Shown piece after piece: positions 1-5,515 of a stretch of 6,585 nucleotides of DNA. This DNA is from JBEIJQ01 sp040380145. GTDB taxonomy: Bacteria > Bacteroidota > Bacteroidia > Chitinophagales > Saprospiraceae. The position numbers and the translations under genes are program-made. How positions within the stretch are numbered: the stretch's first letter is position 1; every line of letters starts with the position of its first letter. The stretch spans positions 1 through 6,585 of the forward strand of contig JBEIJQ010000164.1 of assembly GCA_040380145.1 (NCBI GenBank), given 5' to 3'. The notes beneath the pieces are model-generated. The model was not told the DNA's origin and searched no databases. It worked only from the letters and a program-made list of their open reading frames with translations.

Positions 1-1109
1 ACCACTTGACCCAGATCGTTGCGCAATTCCACGCTCCAATTTCCCGTCGCGCCATTTTCCAAACGGATCCAGAAAAGCCCGTCGGAGGGGTTGGGAAAAG
101 CTTTGAACCAATCCGAGGCGACTGCAACGTCGGCCAGGGCGTTGAATGGATTGCAGATCTTGTTGTCGTGAAAGAGACGGGAGGACTCGTTGATCGTTTG
201 GTTGATCACCGAAGTGTCGTTCTGGTAGCCCACATGCGAATTGGCTTGGATGGGAATGAATCCGACGGGCACGCCCACGGCCAAGGCCTGGTGGTACATG
301 GACCCGCCCCCCTGGACGGTGATGATGTCCAGTAGGCCGCCGATGTTGGCGTAATCGGTGCCATAGGGCACCGTGCCATCGCCGGTCTCGTGGACGATGT
401 ACAGCGGGCCGTCGTCGGCGTCCAGCCAACTGGCGCGGTGCAAGGCCCCCGAAAGGCTGATCACCCCTTGCAGGCTGGAAGAGTACGCATAGTTGTTGCT
501 GGAGTTGCCCTCCCAGCCGCCATTGTCGTTGATCGCATCGAGCACATAACCGGGTGGATTGTCGTCGGGCGTGAGGTAAGCGGCGTTGGCAGCGAGGATG
601 GCCCCGGCGGAAGCGCCGCCCGCGAAGATGTAGTTGGTGTCCACCCCGAAGTCCGCGGCGTGCTCGCGCATGTAGCGCACGGCCGCTTTGAGGTCGCCGA
701 TGGACTTGATCACGATGTCGAGCATCACGGTAGAATCCGGCCATTGGCAGGGCTGGAAGAGCCGATAGTCGAACCCAATGGCCACATAGCCCCTTCTGGC
801 GTACCGCTGGCAGAGATCCACGATGTAGCCGTCGGTACGGGAGCCCGTGATGAAGGTGCCGCCATACCCCCAAAAGATCACGGGGCGTTGGGTAGCCGTA
901 TCGCCCTGCGGCGTATAGATGTCCATCCGCAGGTTCTGTGGTATGCCGCAGTTGGATTCGTTGTTGCCGAACTGCACCCCGGAGACCACATCCACATTCT
1001 GGAAAACTTCCGAAACGTAGCGGAGTCCGTCACAATAAGGGTTGGCGGGCTGGGCGAAGGCCTTTTGAGAAAAAAGGACCAAGCCGATCAGAAGCAGTAT
1101 TTTTTTCAT
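1..1109 (-). CDS. Secreted alpha/beta-hydrolase (carboxylesterase-like), T9SS-exported, paralog A; 3' end cut by window edge
   Basis: Open from an ATG at 1109 to the window edge, giving 369 residues with no stop; only the last part of the protein is missing. Residues 1-20 (MKKILLLIGLVLFSQKAFAQ) form a signal peptide, so the protein is exported. The body is an alpha/beta-hydrolase: an oxyanion-type GYGGTF segment at about 81-86, nucleophile elbow GASAG with Ser167, acid Asp244 in GDGTVPY, and catalytic His292 in NSHVGY. Cys26, 54, 100, 121 and 319 occur at the same positions in the neighbouring paralog and may form disulfides. From about residue 336 (KAFPNPSDG) a T9SS type A sorting domain begins, indicating passage through the outer membrane. 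The gene starts 26 bases after the stop of its paralog, so the two are probably cotranscribed. No Shine-Dalgarno site is visible, as is usual in Bacteroidota. The fold and secretion route are well supported; the substrate is unknown. Feruloyl, acetyl or choline-ester hydrolysis are all possible. Confidence 0.9.
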   Translation of the reverse strand, partial: MKKILLLIGLVLFSQKAFAQPANPYCDGLRYVSEVFQNVDVVSGVQFGNNESNCGIPQNLRMDIYTPQGDTATQRPVIFWGYGGTFITGSRTDGYIVDLCQRYARRGYVAIGFDYRLFQPCQWPDSTVMLDIVIKSIGDLKAAVRYMREHAADFGVDTNYIFAGGASAGAILAANAAYLTPDDNPPGYVLDAINDNGGWEGNSSNNYAYSSSLQGVISLSGALHRASWLDADDGPLYIVHETGDGTVPYGTDYANIGGLLDIITVQGGGSMYHQALAVGVPVGFIPIQANSHVGYQNDTSVINQTINESSRLFHDNKICNPFNALADVAVASDWFKAFPNPSDGLFWIRLENGATGNWSVELRNDLGQV

Positions 1110-1135
1110 TTCGAGAAAAATTTTCCCCAAAAAAA

Positions 1136-2383
1136 TCAGTCGGTGAACACCACCCGCTTGGTCATGGGCACCACGGGCGTGTCTTCGAAGCGTACGGTGA
1201 GGAAGTACACGCCGGAGGGCAGGACGCCGCGCTCGATGGGGAACGCGCTTTCGGTGCGGTGCGCGAAGCGCTGCACCAATTGGCCGAGTTCGTTGCGCAT
1301 TTCCAGCGTCCAGCGCTCATTGGCCGGTTTGCTGACTTCCAGCAGCAGATCGCCGGCGGCCGGGTTCGGATAGGCGTTGAGAAGGTGTTCGAAAGCCTCT
1401 ACGCCCGGGGTGGAAGCAAAGGTCGGGCAGAACACCTCGTCGTGGAACAGCTGGGAGGAGCCGGTCACGATCTGCGTCACGCGGTTGGCATCGTTCATGT
1501 AGGCGGTGTGGGCGTTGGCCGTGATCGAAACAAAGGTATTGGGCAGTCCGATCTGGTCCGCTTGGTTGTGCATGCTGGCGCCACCTTGCAAGGTCACGAG
1601 GTTGATGCCGAACACATTGGCGAAGCCCGTGGCGTAGGGAACCGTACCGTCGCCAGTCTCGTGGATGGCATAGAGCGGGCCGTCGTCCGTATCGAGCCAC
1701 ACCGAGCGGTGCAGGGCGCCCGACATGCTGACCACCCCTTGGATACTGGAAGAATACTGGTAGTTGTTGCTCGTGTTGCCGTCCCAGCCACCGTTGGCGT
1801 TCACGGCGCTGAGCACATAAGCGGCGGCATTGTCGTCGGGGCCGAGGTAAGCGGCGTTGCAGGAAAGCACGCCACCGGCCGAAACACCGCCGGCGAAGAT
1901 GTAATTGGTGTCCACTCCGTAATCACCGGAATGCTCGCGCATGTAGCGGACGGCGGCCTTGAGATCGGCCACGGCCTTCACCACCACATCGAGCATCGTC
2001 ACCGAATCGGGGGGCAGCACACAGAGCTCGAACAAGCGGTAGTCATACGCCACGGCCACGAAACCGCGGCGGGCATAACGGCGGCAAAGATCTTGGATGT
2101 ACGCATCGGTGCGGGCTCCGGAAATGAAACTTCCGCCGAAGCCCATGAACATCACGGGGCGTTGGGTGGCGGCATCGCCCTGCGGCGTATAGATGTCCAT
2201 CAACAGGTTCTTGGCAGTGCCGCAAAAGGTGGTATTGGAGCCGTATTGGACGCCCGTGACCACATCAACGTTCTGGAACACCTCCGAAACGTAGCGGGTT
2301 CCGTCACAATACGGGTTTTCGGGTTGGGCCTGTGCAAAAGAAAAAGAAAGGATGAAGAGTCCGAACAGTAAAGTTTTTTTCAT
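1136..2383 (-). CDS. Secreted alpha/beta-hydrolase (carboxylesterase-like) with T9SS type A sorting domain, paralog B
   Basis: A complete 415-residue protein. I place the start at the ATG at 2383, not at the in-frame codon 34 residues upstream, because MKKTLLFGLFILSFSFAQAQ is a textbook signal peptide and because the longer version would overlap both the promoter box and the end of the transporter gene. Catalytic residues visible are Ser168 in GVSAG, Asp245 in GDGTVPY and His292 in NAHTAY, with GFGGSF at 81-86 as the likely oxyanion loop. Residues about 336-415 are a T9SS type A C-terminal domain: AYPNPAAG, then NELGQLV, LPSGVYFLTV and a final TKRVVF. The protein should therefore be exported by Sec, moved out by T9SS, and either released or anchored at the surface. 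It aligns with paralog A along its whole length at roughly three identical residues in five (estimated by eye), with nearly no gaps, so the pair is a tandem duplication. Function is a serine esterase or hydrolase; the substrate cannot be read from sequence. Confidence 0.93.
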   Translation of the reverse strand: MKKTLLFGLFILSFSFAQAQPENPYCDGTRYVSEVFQNVDVVTGVQYGSNTTFCGTAKNLLMDIYTPQGDAATQRPVMFMGFGGSFISGARTDAYIQDLCRRYARRGFVAVAYDYRLFELCVLPPDSVTMLDVVVKAVADLKAAVRYMREHSGDYGVDTNYIFAGGVSAGGVLSCNAAYLGPDDNAAAYVLSAVNANGGWDGNTSNNYQYSSSIQGVVSMSGALHRSVWLDTDDGPLYAIHETGDGTVPYATGFANVFGINLVTLQGGASMHNQADQIGLPNTFVSITANAHTAYMNDANRVTQIVTGSSQLFHDEVFCPTFASTPGVEAFEHLLNAYPNPAAGDLLLEVSKPANERWTLEMRNELGQLVQRFAHRTESAFPIERGVLPSGVYFLTVRFEDTPVVPMTKRVVFTD

Positions 2384-2420
2384 ATAAAATAAGAAGATTG
2401 GTAAAAAGTGCGATTCGGGA

Positions 2421-2428
2421 CAAAGATA
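2421..2428 (-). promoter_or_regulatory. Bacteroidota -7 promoter box (TATCTTTG) ahead of hydrolase B
   Basis: Read on the minus strand this is TATCTTTG, an exact match to the TAnnTTTG -7 element used by the primary sigma factor of Bacteroidota. It ends about 37 bases before the ATG of hydrolase B, leaving a plausible 5' leader of about 30 bases. A convincing -33 TTTG at the usual spacing is not seen. It lies in the 58-base gap after the transporter stop codon, so the hydrolase pair may be transcribed separately from the transporter. Confidence 0.5.
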
Positions 2429-2441
2429 AATGTTTCCCAAT

Positions 2442-4004
2442 TTAATTTTTGGTGAAAAAATCGTGCGAATCGGGCGGCGCGACATTTTTTTTCTCGGGAA
2501 AAAAACGGCTCACGAGCAACAAGGTCAACAGCCCCGCCAACATAGCCGTCGTCTTGACCGGAAAGCCCTCGGGATAGCGCAGCCACTGTGGCAGCCCCAA
2601 GGTTTCGTCGCCCGCTCCGAAACGCAGCACCATCGAAACGGCAAAGGCCGCCACCGATCCGTTGCGGTTGGCCTTGGGGTCGAACAAAGCGCAGACCAAC
2701 TGCGGGAAAAGCAGGCAATACACGAAATCGCTGCACAGAAACCACAGCGCATAGACACTTTTGACTTTCAGGGCCAGCAGCAGTGCCGCCCCACCGATCA
2801 CCCAAATGGTCCGCCGAAGGGTTTTGGCCAACTCGTCCGGCGTGGCGTCGGGACGGAAAAAGGTGCGCCAAATGTTCCAACTCGCCATGCTGGAAGCCGA
2901 TAGCAGCGAGGCGTCCGCCGACGACATCACCGCCGCGGCCACCGCACCCAAGCCCAGAATCCCCACGAAAAACGGCGTGAGGTAGCGTACCACATACGGC
3001 AACATCAGCCTCGCCTCCTCGGGACGCTCGGGGAAGCCGTTTTCGCCCCAAGCGAACACATCGCCGGCCACGCCGATCAACACGCAGGGAACGGCCACCA
3101 GCAGACAAATCGCGCCCGCACCCAGCGACAGCCCCACGGCCGCCCGCTCGGATCTGGCCGAGAGCACCCGCTGGAAATACACCTGCCACGGGATGCCGCC
3201 GAAAATCAGGAGCAGTGCACTGTCCCACCAGACCCCGTCCGAAAACACGGCGCTGTCGAAACCCTTGTTGCCCGGCTGAGCCGTATAGGCCGCCCACGCT
3301 GCAGACAGCCCGCCCACCTGCTGCAGGGCGAAGGGCGCCACCAGGAACATCCCCACCAAGATCAGCGCGATTTGCAGCACATCGGTGTAGGCCATGGCCA
3401 ACAATCCGCCGAAAGAGGTGTAGATCAGGGCGATCAGCGCCGAGAGCACGATCGCCGTGGTGCTGTCGAGCTGCAGTACGGTCTCGAAAGTCGAACCCAA
3501 AGCAACGAGAATGGCCGAGGTCCAAAAAACCTCTCCCGCCAGTGCGGGCAGGTACAGCACGGCCCCCATCCGCTCGCCGAAACGCTTGGCCAAAGGGTCC
3601 AGCATCGTGGTGTAGCGGCTGCGGTACATCGGCCGGGCAAAAAACAGCCCGCCGATCAACAAACTGATGGCATAGCACCACGGCGCCTGCACCCACATCA
3701 CGCCGCTGCTGCTGACATACTCGGCCGTGCCGTTGATATATCCGCCGTCGATCCAAGTGGCGCTCATCGTGAAAACCCCCACCCACAACGGAATGCCGCG
3801 GCCGGCCAGCATTACCTCGTCCGAACTGCCGAAACCGCGCCGGTCGGCGGCCCAGAAGCCGATCCCGAAGATCAGACCGTAAAAAAACATGATGGCCAAA
3901 AAGCCGCCCCAAAAAACAGGGACGCCCGTGAAGTGCAGATAAAGAGCCAAAAGACCCAAGGCCGACCACAACAAAATCGGCGGCCAATAGAAGGGAATTT
4001 TCAA
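2442..4004 (-). CDS. Sodium:solute symporter, close homolog of the high-affinity choline transporter CHT1 (SLC5A7)
   Basis: A 520-residue multi-pass inner-membrane protein of the SSS family (TC 2.A.21), expected to take up an organic substrate with Na+. It matches my recollection of human CHT1 in long blocks: FTMSATW..GGYINGTAE (79-95), QAPWCYAISLLIGGLFFA (106-123), TMLDP (133-137), GEVFW (157-161), SALIALIYTSFGGL (188-201), AYTDVLQ (205-211), GGIPWQVYFQRVLS (269-282), GLGAVAAAVMSSAD (351-364) and LFPQLVCALF (432-441). The aromatic residues recalled as the choline cage of CHT1 (W62, Y91, W141, W254) fall on W84, Y111, W161 and W273. Choline or a similar quaternary amine is therefore the best substrate guess. 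Oddities: the first in-frame start is TTG at 4004, since upstream TGA at 4065-4067 excludes an ATG; the first ATG (3890, residue 39) would cut into a helix matching CHT1 TM1. Residues about 9-25 add an extra hydrophobic segment, and the long cytoplasmic tail of animal CHT1 is absent. Two hydrolase genes follow on the same strand. Confidence 0.93.
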   Translation of the reverse strand: MKIPFYWPPILLWSALGLLALYLHFTGVPVFWGGFLAIMFFYGLIFGIGFWAADRRGFGSSDEVMLAGRGIPLWVGVFTMSATWIDGGYINGTAEYVSSSGVMWVQAPWCYAISLLIGGLFFARPMYRSRYTTMLDPLAKRFGERMGAVLYLPALAGEVFWTSAILVALGSTFETVLQLDSTTAIVLSALIALIYTSFGGLLAMAYTDVLQIALILVGMFLVAPFALQQVGGLSAAWAAYTAQPGNKGFDSAVFSDGVWWDSALLLIFGGIPWQVYFQRVLSARSERAAVGLSLGAGAICLLVAVPCVLIGVAGDVFAWGENGFPERPEEARLMLPYVVRYLTPFFVGILGLGAVAAAVMSSADASLLSASSMASWNIWRTFFRPDATPDELAKTLRRTIWVIGGAALLLALKVKSVYALWFLCSDFVYCLLFPQLVCALFDPKANRNGSVAAFAVSMVLRFGAGDETLGLPQWLRYPEGFPVKTTAMLAGLLTLLLVSRFFPEKKNVAPPDSHDFFTKN

Positions 4005-4043
4005 ACAAAAGGCGGTTTTAAGGGCAAAACAACTCCGGAAACT

Positions 4044-4051
4044 TATTTTTG
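4044..4051 (+). promoter_or_regulatory. Bacteroidota -7 promoter box (TATTTTTG) ahead of the DUF1295 gene
   Basis: TATTTTTG exactly fits TAnnTTTG and ends 39 bases before the ATG at 4091. This gives a leader of roughly 30 bases and argues against the upstream in-frame TTG at 4049, which overlaps the box itself. No good -33 element is visible. The box lies in an 86-base divergent spacer shared with the transporter gene. Confidence 0.5.
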
Positions 4052-4056
4052 CCCGA

Positions 4057-4064
4057 CAAAATAG
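4057..4064 (-). promoter_or_regulatory. Possible -7-like box (CTATTTTG) for the transporter gene
   Basis: On the minus strand this reads CTATTTTG, one base short of the TAnnTTTG spacing. It is the best candidate I can find for transcription towards the transporter, 50-odd bases before its TTG start. It lies back to back with the plus-strand box at 4044-4051, so the two promoters would compete or be co-regulated. Weak call. Confidence 0.22.
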
Positions 4065-4090
4065 TCATTTCACCGCAACCCGACCAAACC

Positions 4091-4951
4091 ATGGACAAAA
4101 AGACTTCCGGACTCCTGTGGGTAACCCTCGCCTATGTGGTGGCATTCGGCGTGGCGTGGGTGGCCGCCCGTTTCACGCAGGACGAAACGCTCTGGACCCG
4201 CATCACCGTGGCAGATGTGGCCGCCACCCTCGCGATATTCGCCTTCAGTTATTCGTTCAACAACACCAGCATGTACGACGCCTATTGGAGCGTCGCACCG
4301 ATGGTGATCTCCGGCTGGCTGTTCGTACAATCGCCCTGGGGCACCGGCGATGGGCGCAACTTGCTGGTTTTTGCGCTGGTAATGTTGTACGGCTTCCGAC
4401 TGACGATCAATTGGATCCGCGGCTGGCCGGGCCTGCACCACCAAGACTGGCGATACGAGGACTTTCGCCGCAACACGGGCAAGTGGTACTGGCTGGTCAG
4501 TTTCTGGGGGCTGCACTTTTTCCCGACAGTTATGGTGTGGCTGGGCTGCGTGCCGCTGCTGTTCGCCCAGGTCGACCAAGACACCCCCTTCCACTGGCTC
4601 GACGTGGTGGCCGCGGCCGTGACCTTCTTGGCCGTGGCGATCGAGCTGGTCGCTGACGAACAAATGCGCGCCTTCCGACAAGATCCGGCCAACAAAGGCA
4701 AAACCATGACTTCCGGACTTTGGGCCTACTCCCGCCACCCCAACTATGTGGGAGAAACCCTGTTTTGGGTCGGATTGTCCCTGTTCGGCGTCGCCGCAAG
4801 CCCCGCCAATTGGTACTGGTGCCTGCTCGGCAGCGCGGCCATGTTCCTGATGTTCCAATTCGCCAGCATCCCGATGATGGAAAAGCGTTCCATGGCCAAC
4901 CGCCCCGGCTATGCGGAAGCGACCAAGGGGATTCGGGTGTATTTTTTCTGA
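4091..4951 (+). CDS. DUF1295 / steroid 5-alpha-reductase-like integral membrane protein
   Basis: A 286-residue polytopic membrane protein. The start is the ATG at 4091 (MDKKTSGLLW); an in-frame TTG 14 codons upstream sits inside the promoter box. Hydrophobic segments are visible at about 8-26, 41-56, 67-80, 90-108, 133-159, 168-188, 218-236 and 240-261. The diagnostic motif is SGLWAYSRHPNYVGETLFW (208-226), with acidic residues before it in ELVADEQMRAF (185-195). This is the C-terminal signature of DUF1295 (PF06966), a clan that includes steroid 5-alpha-reductases, sterol reductases and isoprenylcysteine methyltransferases, in which the Arg/His/Asn/Glu cluster contacts the cofactor (NADPH or SAM). 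The real substrate of bacterial members is mostly unknown; reduction of an enone-type lipid or methylation are both possible. Length and signature are normal for the family. It is divergent from the choline-type transporter and is not obviously linked to it in function. Confidence 0.9.
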   Translation: MDKKTSGLLWVTLAYVVAFGVAWVAARFTQDETLWTRITVADVAATLAIFAFSYSFNNTSMYDAYWSVAPMVISGWLFVQSPWGTGDGRNLLVFALVMLYGFRLTINWIRGWPGLHHQDWRYEDFRRNTGKWYWLVSFWGLHFFPTVMVWLGCVPLLFAQVDQDTPFHWLDVVAAAVTFLAVAIELVADEQMRAFRQDPANKGKTMTSGLWAYSRHPNYVGETLFWVGLSLFGVAASPANWYWCLLGSAAMFLMFQFASIPMMEKRSMANRPGYAEATKGIRVYFF

Positions 4952-5515
4952 AGTGAAAGGAGAGAAACAAAACATCTTTTCCACAGGAGCGAGTCTTGCC
5001 ATTGATTTTTCAAGAGGGATATAGGATAAGTATTTTAATTCGTCCCTCGATTGCTATGTCAGCTCACCAGAAATCATCTTGGGGCGATGAGTTGTTTTTT
5101 TGCGAAAAAATTAAATTTTGGGCTTTTTTTAAAAATAAATTTGGCGCTGGGGCTTGCTTGACTTACCTTGTCGAGACAGGAGAAATGCAGAATTTGTTAA
5201 AAAATCCCCTTTTTTCTAAAAGGCTCAATTATTTCCATAAATAGCAAACTTCATTGTATCTGTATTAGGGGGAAGCCAAACCCAGCCGTATATAACCCTT
5301 GACAGCCTTCGGTATTTTTTCTTTTCGATTCCTTTTGACATAAAAAGTCCTCTGAAAAATTGCCCTGCCGAATCCTCGACGTCAGTCTTTGGCACAATTG
5401 TGCACGGTATTACGGGCTTGCAAATCTAGGGTTCCGATACCCATTCCAACATCGGGGCGTTTTCCGAAAAGCCTAACAGAGTAGGAGCATTCTATACCCT
5501 TTACCCTAAATTTTT
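4952..5515. other. AT-rich intergenic region without a convincing gene
   Basis: A 564-base stretch between the DUF1295 gene and the SBBP-repeat gene. Its composition falls sharply from GC-rich coding DNA to A/T runs, especially at 5094-5150 and 5195-5225. It contains only a weak hairpin (CCTTTT / AAAAGG, 5208-5223, not followed by a T-run), a perfect 12-base palindrome at 5392-5403, and two TACCCT hexamers 7 bases apart (5495-5500 and 5502-5507) just before the next start codon. I see no tRNA, no clear intrinsic terminator and no exact TAnnTTTG box. A 62-82 codon open frame at 4996-5244 has no recognisable features and is not annotated. Confidence 0.6.
5392..5403. promoter_or_regulatory. Perfect 12-base palindrome, possible operator
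   Basis: GCACAATTGTGC is a perfect inverted repeat, the size of a half-site pair for a dimeric helix-turn-helix regulator. It directly follows TTTG (5388-5391) and is followed after four bases by TATTAC (5408-5413). It would therefore occupy the spacer of a TTTG-16 bases-TATTAC promoter-like arrangement pointing at the SBBP-repeat gene. The promoter reading is inference; the palindrome is seen directly. Confidence 0.35.

Noticed and set aside
938..2371. A long plus-strand open frame (477 codons) opposite the hydrolase genes.
   Set aside because: It is an antisense shadow: its His/Val/Gly-rich product has no domains, while the opposite strand encodes signal peptides, catalytic triads and a sorting domain in the proper frame.
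2486..2505. An inverted repeat of a T-run and an A-run around TCGG near the 3' end of the transporter gene, considered as a terminator.
   Set aside because: The stem is almost wholly A-T, lies inside coding sequence 40-60 bases before the stop codon and lacks a GC-rich core.
2380..4008. A 542-codon minus-strand open frame overlapping the transporter in another frame.
   Set aside because: The product is Arg/Gly-rich without membrane helices, whereas the overlapping frame matches CHT1 motif by motif. High GC explains the open shadow frame.
5208..5223. A CCTTTT/AAAAGG hairpin considered as an intrinsic terminator for the DUF1295 gene.
   Set aside because: It is short and weak, lies more than 250 bases after the stop codon and is not followed by a T-run on either strand.
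4996..5244. An 82-codon open frame on the plus strand starting with TTG (62 codons from the ATG at 5056).
   Set aside because: It has no known motif, lies in A/T-rich low-complexity DNA, has no promoter box or ribosome site, and its composition does not resemble the real genes here.
5411..5465. A segment with GGGTTCCGATACCC that resembles a tRNA T-arm.
   Set aside because: The stem is only four pairs with a six-base loop, and no matching acceptor stem or D-arm could be found upstream at tRNA distance.
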